In this document: piece by piece, positions 33,195 through 44,798 of the stretch
How the letters are laid out: each line of letters opens with the position of its first letter
How positions within the stretch are numbered: position 1 is the first letter of the stretch
Assembly (NCBI GenBank): GCA_000711775.1
Contig: ARYC01000408.1
Coordinates: forward strand, 62,001-126,000
Direction of reading: 5' to 3'
Length of the DNA: 64,000 bases
DNA from: Oxytricha trifallax
Lineage: Eukaryota; Ciliophora; Spirotrichea; Sporadotrichida; Oxytrichidae
Notes under the pieces: model-generated
What the model was told of the DNA's origin: nothing
The model's input: only the letters and a program-made list of their open reading frames with translations
Database searches by the model: none
Program-made: the position numbers and the translations under genes

Positions 33195-35478
33195 ATATTC
33201 ATTATAACTCCAAGACTCCACAAATCAATCTCTTTGCCATAAGGGCACCCTCCGATAATTTCAGGAGCTGTGAAAAGCTATAATATTATAAATTAGCATA
33301 TTAAAAATAAAAATAATGTCACTTACTAATGATCCAAAACCATCAGTTAAGAGTTAAGATGGCCCTACAATAGTTATTTGAATAAATTTAAATAATCAAA
33401 TCATTAGTAAAGACTATTCTTAAGAATTAAGAAAATTCTTTTATAAGAGTCTTTACTTTATTTAAAATTTACTAATTGGATTTTATTTATAAATAGTTGA
33501 AAATCCAAAGTCAGCAAGTTTTGCTTATGCTTAATCGCTTTCATCAGTCATTAAAATATTGGCAGGCTTCAAATCTCTGTGCATTATAAAATCTAATATT
33601 AATTTACTATAAGTTTAAGTATTTCTTATAATTATATTTTATATTATACCAAGATCATGACTAAGTTTATATAAACCTTTTCTTTTTTATTTTATTCAAA
33701 TATTAATGAAGGTACTTAATGGCTGAAGCAATTTAATAAATTAAAGTAGCGACGCGAGCCTCTTTTAATTCATGTTGCCTAGCTTAACAATTAAATTACA
33801 AATAATATTATTTTAATGAAATCTTTATTTATCATTTTTTTGTGAATAATTACTAAATGAAGTCAACGTGGATATTTTTAATTGAAAAAATAAAATTTAC
33901 AAGTTTTCAGAATATTTAAAAATAAAAATCATAACATTTATGAATAATTTTTGGATAATTGAAGATTTTAATTAGAAATTGTCAATCAAAAGTAATAAAT
34001 AATATATTAAAAATATAGTAAGTTTATAATATGATTATTTGTGTGCCATGTAATTTAATTAAATAATAAATGAAGAGAAAATATTTAAAACTTTTTTAAC
34101 AATATTATACGATACTATTTTCATATATTTTTATTAAGAATAATGTAAATTAAAATTCCCCAATTTATATAGAATGAGAGATTAAATAAAACAATTAATA
34201 ACAAAAATCTTAGATTCAATTATTTCATATTCCCTCTTTAGAATGATTTTCTAACTTCAAATTAATACTGGGAATGTTAAGAATTTATTTAAAATGTAGA
34301 TATCAATGAGTCAATAAGTTAATCTTAACAATATTTCATTTAGAAAGTATGTTATTTTCATATGAACATGTATATATTTATGTATTCAACTATGAAACAT
34401 CAAAATTAAATTAAAATTTTGAAATATTAAAAACTTTTAGATTTTTACTTTTTTTTAGGACAAATATTTGACTGTTATATTTTCTATAATCCTAAATTTC
34501 TATTTTATTTAAAGCAATACATTTTTAAAAAATGCTGCTATTATCTTTAAAATGAGCACATTTATATTTTTATTTAGCTTTAAGATAGTTACTCAAGTTA
34601 TCACCTTTCAATAATTCCATTACAATATATGAATAATATAGCTTATTTTTATATGAATGATTTTTGGACTCGAAAATGTCAATCAATTAGGCGATATTTG
34701 GATGACTGCAAACCTTCAAAATTTCCATTTCTGACAGCTGAAGTTGCAAGTCTTCTTGGTCGTCAACATTCTTCTTAAGTATAATAATAGATGCATAATT
34801 TATTGTTTTAAAATGATATTTATGAAAAATATATTTAAACATGCCATAAATTAAAGAAAACCTAAAAACAAAATTTTATAAAAGAAAGATCTAATAAAAT
34901 TTCCTAATAATATGCAGAAATCATTTCAAATTAAATTTTCAGCTAAAATATTCAGTCAAATATACAAAACAATATATTTAATTTTTGAATATTTAGTAAC
35001 TCTTAGATAATTATTGAATTTATTCTTAATTAAAATATATTTCTATATTTGTCATAAATTACATTAAAAAAATATGAAAATGTTAAGAAATAATGATTTT
35101 GTTATATTTTGACTGCAACTTCCTCGTTTGTAATTTTATTTATTGCTTTTCGCACTTATCCGTATTTTCCTTCGCCAAGTTTCTATTCGATTGATTTAAC
35201 AAAAAAGTTTTTTTTAATTTTAAAGAAATCTAAAAAAAATCAAAAAGTTCTCTATATCTAAGATTATTTTTATTAAATTTAATTAAATATTTTTTCAAAT
35301 TTAAAAAATATAATTTTAAATATAATTAAATTGAATTATATAATTTTTAAACAAAAAAGATTAAAATTAATTCAAATTATCAATATTGTTAATTTATATT
35401 TTACTTTAAAATATAAAAAGAGATTGAGTAGAATTTATGAATACTTTTAGTTTTTAGAACTTTATCAAAAATGCTCAT
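33195..35478 (-). CDS. Macronuclear protein kinase gene in multiple MDSs (partial)
   Basis: Kinase motifs appear in correct order on the minus strand, separated by AT-rich IESs. A possible N-terminus MSIFDKVLKTKSIHKF lies at 35430-35478. Then KLGEGKYGQVRKAI (Gly loop) and EEVAVKI (ATP Lys) at 35105-35215. SEMEILKVCSHPNIAQLIDI and YIVMELLKGDNLSNYL lie at 34560-34795. RQHELKEARVATLIYQIASA is at 33706-33790. IMHRDLKPANILMTDES and LADFGFST lie at 33493-33660. The activation loop VGPSQLLTDGFGSL is at 33326-33375, and TAPEIIGG with EIDLWSLGVIM at 33195-33277. It is a Ser/Thr kinase with all catalytic residues (K, HRD, DFG, APE). The C-lobe after DLWSLGVIM is not found nearby, so it may lie elsewhere in a scrambled order. 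Confidence 0.82.
33278..33326 (-). other. 49-nt spliceosomal intron in the kinase gene
   Basis: On the minus strand GTAAGT (33326) to TATAG (33278), with an internal CTAAT branch-like site. Removal joins GGATCATTA to CTTTTCACAGCT, giving GSL-LFTAPEII in frame. Confidence 0.75.
33370..33498. other. IES flanked by ATAGTT pointer
   Basis: ATAGTT occurs at 33370-33375 and 33493-33498 exactly at the coding borders. Removing one copy plus the intervening ~117 bp fuses GGATTTTCAACTAT to TGTAGGGCC, giving DFGFSTIVGPS in frame. This fits a pointer repeat bounding an IES. Confidence 0.75.
33583..33648. other. IES flanked by TATAAT pointer
   Basis: ATTATA (TATAAT on the coding strand) lies at 33583-33588 and 33643-33648. 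Removal of the ~60-bp spacer joins HDLG to IMHRDLKP in frame. A further IES with a TCAT pointer (33657-33660 and 33706-33709) joins AIKYLH to DLGI. Confidence 0.7.
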
Positions 35479-36914
35479 CCAATAAATTCTTGATTCAGCG
35501 TCTTTTAAATAAATTGTTCGATTTATTAATCAAACTAATATATATATAATTTTATAGATTTTTTATGCCACTTAGTAATTTATTAATATTATACTTAAAT
35601 TCAATATATATATATATATACAATACATTGATTTAATACTCTTTTAAGAAATGAAACTTTATCATTTATATATATATATATATATATATAATGATGAGTT
35701 TTATTATTTTAATATGGAAACATGAGCATTTTAAATTAGATTTAAAAAATTGTAAAAGAATATGGTTACTATTAAAGTAAGTTTTATCATAAAATTATCA
35801 CTCTTAAAACTGGCAAAAGCAACTAAGTAAATGATTTATTCTTTTATTCTAATATATAATTTCTTATTCAAATTATTTTACTGTGCAAAAATTATATAAA
35901 TATGCAAATAATAACAATAACAAAGAACGCTTCTTTTCTGAAAATATCAGTTAAAAATATAAGATCAAAATATTTTCAAAATTAAAATTTAATTATCTTT
36001 TGATATTAATTAATATGTAATTTATAAAATATAAATATACAATAAATCGTTCTTTATTTATGACCAGGAAATTATTATATTGAGATTTTTAATTATTTAA
36101 AATGCTTTATGTTAGTGTAAAATAAATAATATTATTTAAAAAATTAGAAATGATAACTTAATTGGGAATAATATATCGCCATTTGGAAGTTATTCAGGAG
36201 TTTATTCTTTGACGAACACTCCGACAACGCTTACCATAGTTTCATGTCCTCTATCATCATTTAATAAATTAATTCATTATCAAGAATAATTTAATAGTAA
36301 AAGCAAATCTTAATGAATTTATAATATGTTTGTATATTTTGCTATTATAAATAATTTTGAGGTTTGATATTAAAATAATTTAACATTTCAAGCTAATTAA
36401 TGATACCTGAAACTAAAATATTTAGATTTTAATGTCTCTTCAAAGTAAAATAATTTATTTAAATTTTATAAATATTTGTGCTTTTAGAGTCTATGAATTT
36501 AAGGATTTTACAATATTAGAAGTAACTATAAATTTCAATCGTTAATTTTAATTCTATTTATTATACCAAAGATACTTGCTATAATTTTAATACAATTTAT
36601 GATTTTTTTTATATTTTGAGCAGTAAAAATACACAATTAAAATAGTAATGTTCATTAATCCTGCTCTCATTGTTAATATCATCAAGATGTTACAAGCAGA
36701 AAATAAGAAGTATTAAGATTATTACTTATGATAAAGATATTGTGGCATAAAAAGATTGTTCAATTTATAAATGATATTGTAAGAGCAGGTTAATTATAAG
36801 CATATCCTAATACTTAAAATGAAATTAGTTTTCTCTTGACTTATTTTCAAACTTCAAGAATCACAATTCTAAGCTATTCTTGTTATCAAATTCTTAAATT
36901 GATATTAAAAGATT
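35479..36914. other. AT-rich region with one possible coding segment
   Basis: A GC island at about 36165-36262 reads DDRGHETMVSVVGVFVKEQT and PEQLPNG on the minus strand, possibly an upstream MDS. It also contains a GTAAGC donor-like site after MMIEDMKLW. TA runs lie at 35606-35620 and 35669-35690. Nothing else recognised. Confidence 0.35.
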
Positions 36915-37076
36915 CAAAAACCGAAAACCCTTTTAGTAGTTTGATTGAATTTTTTATTGATAAAAGTAGAGTATTAGTGCATACTTTATTAGAGTTTTAA
37001 TAGGGTTTGTGTAGGGGATTAGGGTTTTAAATTTAATGTAAATTAGTGTGTATTTTAGGTGTTGTATTTTAAATAT

Positions 37077-38516
37077 TCAATCATACAGTACCTTGGCATC
37101 ATGAGGCAACTTTCTAAACTTAATTTCTCCTAACCAACTAATTATCTAGTCGATTGCATGTTTTGCTCTGTTGTTAGGCTTCAGGAAAATTTGCTCAACC
37201 ATATCTCTCATTTTACCTTTTATCTTATTTTGCTCTAAATACTGCTGTATTCTTTGCTTTGAATCTTTTTCTGTTCTACAACTGTAGTAGTCATTTCTTT
37301 ACATATCGCACTCTATTAATATTGCTGGTAGAGCCCTGATATCCCACCTAATATCTCCACCCCTCCAGTCTTCTCTCTCTGGAAAATATCCTGGAGTGCC
37401 ACGAACGTTGGCCAGTCCTGAAGCCTCAACTCTCTACGATCTAATGAAGTCTATTATTACCACTCTGAGTGGTGAAAAGTCAAGCATAATGTTTTCAGGC
37501 TTTAAATCTCTTTGCACGTATCCTAAAGTATGCAGCTCCTCAATACCTTTGCAGACATTTGTTAGAATAAGAGTTAGTTACTTTGGACACCTTTAGTCTT
37601 GAATATAGTCTCTTAATGTAATTTAGTATAAAGGTAGAAGAAAAGCTACATGATTTTAAGCAAGGAGAATTGCTTCAAGTTTAATTTTAAATCTGCTCTG
37701 TCTATCTCTTACTTTAGTAAGAGCTTGATACTCATTGACAAACTCCATTTGATACTTGTCATCACATTTAAAGTAATTGAATGGATAAATCTTGTAAGCA
37801 TACTCCTTATCAGTTAATTACGTTTTTCTCAAATATATCCTCAAGAATAAGATAACTTTTTTTGCATTCAGTTAGGGCAATTATATTCAATATTGGAAGC
37901 TTGAGTGCATGTATCTTGAGAGTAATTTTTACTATCTAAGAGGCAGGGCGGTTTGTCACTTCTTTAATGAGTTTATTCTCTTTCTTAACTCTTTGCTCCA
38001 GAGATTTTAAAGGCTCTCTTGGCTTTCTTTTTAAAGAAATACTTCACCAGTCTCAGGATCTATGACCTCAAACTTCTTACCATGTTTTTTTCCATGGTGA
38101 ACTTTAAGATCCCTTGAATGATTGTATTACTTATTACAGTAAGGGCAGAAATATTTTCCATCAATTTTATCATGCTTTAGATAGAGCCTGGGTTTATTCA
38201 AATGCTGCTCTAAAATATGACGTTTGAGAGCAGATTTATAAGTAAAGATCCTCTAACAATCTTCACAAAAATGATCTATCTTTATTTCTTTTTTCTTTTC
38301 AACCATTTTTATTGGTACTTTACATTATATTTCTTAGCTCTGCATATCTATTTTACTATTGTATTGCCATTCAAAGTCTGAGACCTAAGGTAAGAAAATT
38401 TCAGGTTCATATTAGGTAGAGGCATCACAAGTCTCAATTTTCTTTTGATTCATGAAAGAAAGTTTTTGCTGGCTAATGCCAAGCAATGCCGCTTTTATAA
38501 GTAAGTTACCGCTCAT
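37077..38516 (-). pseudogene. TBE-4 zinc-finger/kinase-like gene, near-intact
   Basis: ATG 38516 to TGA 37077-37079 spans exactly 480 codons. It starts MSGNLLIKAALLGISQQKLS. Two clean C2H2 fingers are CEDCQRIFTYKSALKRHILE(QH) and CPYCNKQYNHSRDLKVHHGK(KH). The kinase-like part has DKEYAYKIYPFNYFK, YVQRDLKPENIMLDFSPL (His of HRD is Gln), VVIIDFIRS (DFG to DFI), GTPGYFPEREDWRG and AILIECDM. Two opposite 1-bp slips in A-rich runs, near 38020 and 37835, put the middle ~60 codons out of frame but cancel. These could be sequence errors or real mutations. Confidence 0.85.
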
Positions 38517-39047
38517 TTTATAAATACTATTAATAATTATATAAGCTGTATAAATACTACCTTTATACACAAGTAAGAGCAAATCCTCAAAGATTTAGAG
38601 AGGTTTGATAAGAAAAGAGTGCGTGACATTAGTTTAAATTTTCTTAAATTTTGAGATAACTTATAAATAATTTATCCATTTTATACATTAAAATGCACCT
38701 AAATGTGTTTTGTTAAGTTAGGTAGTCCTCCTAAATTTGTTCTCGCAAAATTATGTACCACATAATACGGTCTCGAACTTTAATTTAACCTTCTTATAAT
38801 GTTTTAAATAAATTAAGAGCAAAACCTAATTAAATTAATTATTATTAGGAGCAATTTAATAGAGAAAATTTGATTTAAATGGAAGTCAAACTCTGAAACT
38901 TGGAGAAGTTCCTCCATCTTTCTTTATATATGTAATTCAGGTTGACCTCCAGTTGAATCTCCCTATTTAATAGTAAAATTTTAGTAAATTCAGAAAGGTT
39001 ATCCATAGTTTTAAATTTCATAAACATTTATAGAAAGTGGAAGCAAG
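38517..39047. promoter_or_regulatory. Divergent intergenic region of TBE-4
   Basis: Between the divergent kinase-like and 22-kDa genes. It keeps a version of the conserved box (GGTTGACCTCCAGTTGAATC...TATTTAATAG at about 38940-38975, reverse orientation). It also has AGGTAGTCCTCCTAAAT and TGTACCAC motifs resembling the arrays of other TBEs. Confidence 0.4.
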
Positions 39048-39840
39048 ATGGAGTCTATGAATGATGCAATGAAGAGAACTTAATCTCAAGATTTAATAGG
39101 AAAATTCAGAAGTAAAGAAGACCTTTACAGATACTTGGTATAGCAAGGTAAGTTCTTAATTAAGATTAATACATCAATTATAGTTGGACTCTTCTTGCCA
39201 ATTTAGGAGGGAACTAAAATCTCATTCTTAAAAGCCTTACTAAGTGAAGAGAAAAAAAGCTTTTAAGTCTAATGAAATCAGAATGACCGAGATACCTAAC
39301 TACCCTGAAATATCAGAAACAAACCTCTATGATGATGCTGTGAGTGATCCTGATGTTGCTCTCTGCTTTCCATCAAAGCTACAACTCTCTAATAAGTTGC
39401 CAGAGAGAAAATTCTTCTCTGGTGTTCTTGGAACTCTCAAACCTGAGTACTTAAATGAAGCAATTTAAGAAACTCACAAGAAACGCTATATCAACTTTCT
39501 TGAAGAAAAATAGAAGTAAGGAATTAAAATCAGTGACCCATGGCTCTAGGAACTGCAGGAGCATCCATTCATCTCTAGTAGTTTATTATTCTAATTTTAT
39601 AGAAAAAACCTGGCACTGCTATATATTTGATGAAAGAGCGCAGCAAATTAAACAGAGAGAGAAAATCTCAAGTAAAGCATGAATATATTAAGAGACCCTT
39701 CAAAGATTTATAAAAGCCAGACGAGATGAACTTAGATGCAGGAGCTGGCACTAAGAGAAGAAAAATAGGCCCAAGCAAGCTTTAAGAAGAAGAAAAGAAA
39801 GAAAAGACCAAATCCCTTTATGGGTTAATTTAATGTGTGA
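39048..39840 (+). pseudogene. TBE-4 '22-kDa' gene with intron
   Basis: ATG 39048 (MESMNDAMKRTQSQDLIGKF) runs to TGA 39838-39840. A 36-nt intron GTAAGTTCTTAATT...ATTATAG (about 39151-39186) joins YLVQQ to VGLFLPIQEGTKISFLKALL. IPNYPEISETNLYDDAVSDP and LSNKLPERKFFSGVLGTLKP follow, then a basic tail NLDAGAGTKRRKIGPSKLQ. A frame slip near 39810 precedes the stop. Function unknown; the conserved IPNYPEIS block is the best family marker. Confidence 0.78.
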
Positions 39841-39846
39841 ACTTAT

Positions 39847-40895
39847 TCATTCGCTTAAATCTAAAACTAATTTATAAACACAAAATCTCCCTTCTCTAGC
39901 ACATACTTTAGTTTTTTCATTGCTGACTCTCTTAGCAGCATTCTAAATAAAATCGACTGTATCTATCTTTAAATCATGCATCATATGGTAGAGCAGCAAT
40001 TTATTATAATGAACTTTCTATAAGCCCCAATAAAACTCGATTTCATTGAACTAAGGGCTGTAAGGAACATTAAATGCAGGTGTTATGTTAAGCTTTTCAT
40101 ATTCCTTCCTTGAGTCTTTAGTTTTATGAACTGACAAGTTATCAACGAGCAGAATAATCTCTTAGTCAGAGTACTTATCTCTGAGTTATTGTAAGAACTT
40201 AATATATTATTCAGTCTTTATAGAACGAGGGTGAATAACATAAGTGTCGAGGCCACTATCTTCACTTATTCCACCAAGAATAGCATGAGTTTACACCTTA
40301 ACCTTTTAATCATATACTTCTATGTTGCAGTACCTCTTTTTCCAAGACCTTGATATAAAGGTATTAAAGGTGAATACTACCTCATCAGCGTGTATGAACT
40401 TTATGTTATTAGTAATAGCCCTCTGTATTTAATCAAATATGTAATTTAAATTATCCTTATAAAATGGAACATAAAAGTCAATCACTCTCTTTATGCAATT
40501 GACTGTCTTGTAAGAAATTCCATTCAATTAATATATGTTAGCTATAGACTAAGCAGAGATATGAAGCTCAGGAAATTGGCGATGAAATATCACAGCTCTC
40601 TAGGCCAGAGAGAGGGTTGAGCCCAATATTTAAGAGTCTTGTCATAATAAGATAACCGATATGATGCTGCTAAAATTTTAATGGTCACTAAGGCTTATAA
40701 TTTAGATCTTATCTTTAAATTCAAGGCTAATTGACAGTGAAACCTAACAGTAGCAGGAGATTTATGGAACAGTCTTGCTATAGACGTGTAATTTAGAATA
40801 GGCTTGAGTTATTCACTATATTCATCACATCCATAACGCAACTTAAACAATAAATCTATATACTCACTGTCATAAACTGACCCCAAACCTCGCAT
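39847..40895 (-). pseudogene. TBE-4 transposase
   Basis: ATG 40895 (MRGLGSVYDSEYIDLLFKLR) to TGA 39847-39849, ~350 codons. The motif order is as in other TBE transposases: FHRQFPELHISA, HADEVVFTFNTFI, HAILGGISEDSGLDTYVIHP, LLVDNLSVHKTKDS, NVPYSPQFNEIEFYW. The codon-71 TGA of the other subfamily is absent. Length is not a multiple of three, so at least one indel is present. Its stop lies 6 bp from that of the convergent 22-kDa gene. Confidence 0.83.
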
Positions 40896-41036
40896 ATACT
40901 CACTTAAAATACTAATATTTAAACATTAAACCCCTACATAAACCCTATTAAAACCCTAATAAAGTATGCACTAATAGTCTACTTTTATCAATCAAAAATT
41001 CAATCAAACTACTGAAGGGGTTTTGGGGTTTTGATT

Positions 41037-43653
41037 GAGCATGGAAATATAATACAATAGATTGATAACTATTTGGAATAATTAGAATATTTTAAAATAA
41101 TTAAATATTTACTATAAATATACAATTAACAAAGAACCAGGTGACCTTCAATATTTAAAAAGATTATTAATAAAGTTGTACAATATACAATATAACAAGT
41201 TTAAACTTTAAAAATTAAATGACAGTAATTATTGTATTAGAATCTAATAAAATTTCCCAATAAAAATTTAGTTGTACAATAGAAAAAATAATTTAAATTA
41301 ATGGCTAAATACATTATTAAAAACTTTGTATTAATATTTTTTAAATGAATATAATCTTTAGGATTTCTAACATGAAAATATATTTCTTTTCCAAAAATAG
41401 AAATCCATATTATAGATATACATTTATTTGTAGTAATTATTTTATTAATTAATTAATTAATGATGTTTTATTATATATTTCAATAAATTAATATCGTTAT
41501 TATTTATTTATTCTTAATATATAAATTATTTCTTCAATAATATATATTGTTGATATATTATATTTGGTTAAGATTAAGTTATAAAGTGTGACAAAACCGA
41601 AAAACCTTAATAAAATCATATCTATAAAACAGGGAATTATTTAACAATATAATTAGAGAGCATTCAAAATTTACATTTAAATAAAAATGATTGAAATTTT
41701 ATATTATATGATAAACTCTTTTTATTTTAAATGCTTAAAATTTTTTGAAGTTATAATATTTAAATCACAAAAGAAAACTAAATTTCTATTTTAAAAATCA
41801 AAATACTTTTGAAATTTTAATAATATTCTTTGTTAAGTTTGATCCAAATAAATATTGTATTTTTTATATTTACCATATTAAAATATTATGGAAAATATTA
41901 TAAAATTGGAATATTGGCTTGAACGTATCACCTGAACGCCTAATCAGGACTTCATAATAATTAAAAATGTATATTTGTTTATAACTTCTTCTTTAATTAT
42001 TTCAACACAATTTTCATCCTCATCTTCACATAAAAGACTATCTAATAATTAAAATATATAATAGCAAATGCTATAAATCTATAGGAAGAGTGCATTTTTT
42101 CTTAGATATGGATTTGGCTTAATATATATAGAATAAATATCACATTAAAATAATGTATGCTTTGGACGACAATCTAAATTATAATTATTATTACAAATTT
42201 AATAATAGAAATATTAATTAAAAAAATTAGTTCTCGTAAATTTTCAGTATATACATAATTATAAAAAGTTATCATTAAATTAAATAATGTGAATGAAGTT
42301 GATTTCGAAGAGTTAAAGTTTTATTATGATTGTTGATAAATGCTTAAATTAATTTAAAATTATTCAAATTTTATATTAGAGTAAAGATATTTACCAATTT
42401 CAGATTATAATTTTCTAAATTCCATTTTGATTAATAAAGTAAATATTTATTGAACATATTAAGATTTTATATTTGAAATTTTTCATAAAACTTTAGTATA
42501 TATCATTAAATAATTAATATTGCTTTATTCTTCCCCTGGAGCTTTTTCAAAAAATTTATCATTATTATTTTTAATTCTACTATTATAAAAAATTAAAAAA
42601 AATTTAATTTAGATTATAATTTTATTATATAATTATTATTTAATCATGATTTATTGGAGTTAACCATCTTTATTTCTGAAATAATAATAATAATAATAAT
42701 ATAAATATATATTTATTTGAAACTGAAATTTCGCTTAAATTTTGAAATTAAAAATCAGTATTTATCAAATATAGATCAATGCCCTTTGTATTTTATTTTA
42801 TACTTTTACATCTACAAAAATCATTATTATCTCATAGATTTAAAAATAGTATCAAGGAAGAATAATATTATAATTATATTACATGCAAAAATCTATTTTT
42901 TTAATAAAAAAATGAAGAATATATTAAAATAAAAATATTTGAAGAAAATTTAAATTACTTGCTAAGAATAAAGTTTAAGAATACTGTTTCCATTTAAAAT
43001 CTATCCATTTCTAAAAATAAAATTAAAATTAATGATTTAAAATCCATTTAAATTCATAAACCGAATGCAATTTTATATTTTATATAGTTTTTTTGCAAAT
43101 TATATTTTTCTTTATAATAATTTTTATGTTGAGGGGTATTATTTTACTAAAATCCAACCTCAATATTAATTAATTAATTATTATTTTATGTTTTTGTACT
43201 TAATTTTAATATTGCTGTTGAATGATTATTTCTCAATGTTAAAAGAATACTACTTAATTTATTTGTAGAATCTTTTGTTTTTTATTACTAAGTTGGTTAA
43301 TTGGTTAATAGGAGATGGACTTTGTTCTTATCAAAATTATGAATAAATTTCTATAAAGTTTATCATATATTGGTCTTAGAAAAATAAAAATATAAATTTT
43401 TTTAAATTAATTTAATGTATTCTTCATATTAATCAAAGTTAGAGTTCTAATCAAGTTACGATAATTAAATAAAATATAAAATAAATTATGCATGTTTATT
43501 TACAAATATTTAAAGAGGTCTTAGATTATTAATTAATATTGGGCTTGATAAACAAAAACAAATAAATATATAAAATACTTGCAATTTTATTTTCTTCACT
43601 GCTCTTATAATTAAAATGTTTATACTATAAAAATAATTATTGTTCCCATTCAC
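41037..43653. other. 2.6-kb AT-rich spacer
   Basis: AT-rich throughout, with a (TAA)n run near 42680-42700. Tiny GC islands at about 41930-41955 and 42530-42545 are too short to interpret. Confidence 0.45.
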
Positions 43654-43738
43654 ATTCAAAACCCCAAAACCCCTTAATGAGGTTTATAAGTGCTTTGATT
43701 TATAGGGAATTTGTTAGGGGTTGGGGGTTATTAATTAA

Positions 43739-44789
43739 ATGCGAGACAAAAATAGCAAGCTTTTGGGGTCTTTGATGAAGAGTATATAGATTTAGTGTTT
43801 AATCTGCGATATGGATGTGATATATAGAGTGAATAAGTCAAACCAGTACTGAACTATAATTCAATTGCACTGCTCTTAAAGCGAAGTTTATTAACTGTTC
43901 GCTCCTACTGTCTTATAGCAGTATAACTTAAGTAAAAATACGTGAATTCTCAGCCTAAGAGGTATTCAAAGTTTCTATTGGAGCAAATTGACAATCTTAT
44001 TAATGAAAAAACTTTGAAATATTGGGTTCCCTTCTCTCTAGAACAACGACCTACTATGTTTCACCGCCAGTTCCCTAAGTTGAAGATCTCTGCATAGTCT
44101 GTTGCTAAAATTTATAAACGAAACGGTATCACTTACAAAGGTATGAATCGTATCAAGAGAGTTATTGATTTCAACCTTCCATTTTACAACAATAACCTAA
44201 ATTATATTTATAATTAAATACATAGAGCTCAATAGAATAATATTAAGTTTATACATGCTGACGATGCTGTGTCTACCTTCAACACTTTCATCTTGAAGTT
44301 TTTGGTATAAGAGACATAGTAATATAGAAGTATATGATTAGAAAGTCAAGGTATAAACAATGGCAATTCTTGGAGGTATTAGCGAGGATGCTGGTTTGGA
44401 AATTTATATTATTCATCCTCGCTCAATTAAGACAGAGCAGTATATTAAGTTCTTAGAACAGCTCAGAGAGACGAACCCTGAATAAGAGATTATACTCTTT
44501 GTTGATAATCTTTCTGTTCATTAGAGACAAAAGGAACCAGGAAGAGTTATGAACAAATGAGAATAACACCAGTGTTCAACGTGCCTTAAAGCCCATAGTT
44601 TAATGGAATCGAATTCTACTGGGGTATATTAAAAGGCCATTAAAAGAAACTGCTATGCATGAACTACCTTTTGATACAGTAGACTTTTTTAAAAGTTTAG
44701 CGAAGAGAGTAGATAATTAGTTGGCTTAAAAGTGTGATAAGGAAGGGAGAGTGAATGTATATAAATAAGTTTCATAGTTAAGTTAATGA
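43739..44789 (+). pseudogene. TBE-5 transposase
   Basis: ATG 43739 (MRDKNSKLLGS) runs to TGA 44787-44789. A 4-bp deletion relative to TBE-2 at about 43772 shifts the frame at once. Later recognisable blocks are QIDNLINEKTLKYW, KFIHADDAV, ILGGISEDAGLEIYIIHPRS, LFVDNLSVH and FNGIEFYW, with several more small indels and a 12-bp deletion near 44650. Clearly decayed. Confidence 0.85.
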
Positions 44790-44798
44790 AAAAATAAA

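Larger units (their letters stand above)
36915..41033 (-). mobile_element. TBE-4, complete 4.1-kb telomere-bearing element (divergent subfamily)
   Basis: The left end CAAAAACCGAAAACCC at 36915 is preceded by ATT. The right end ...GGGGTTTTGGGGTTTTG at 41033 is followed by ATT. 4119 bp. Internal end sequence (GTAGTTTGATTGAATTTTTT) differs from the other TBEs, so it is a separate subfamily. Gene order, in minus orientation: transposase (-), 22-kDa (+), zinc-finger/kinase (-). Confidence 0.95.

Noticed and set aside
42717..42932. 71-residue Lys/Ile/Asn-rich frame
   Set aside because: Translation of AT-rich DNA without coding character or neighbours.
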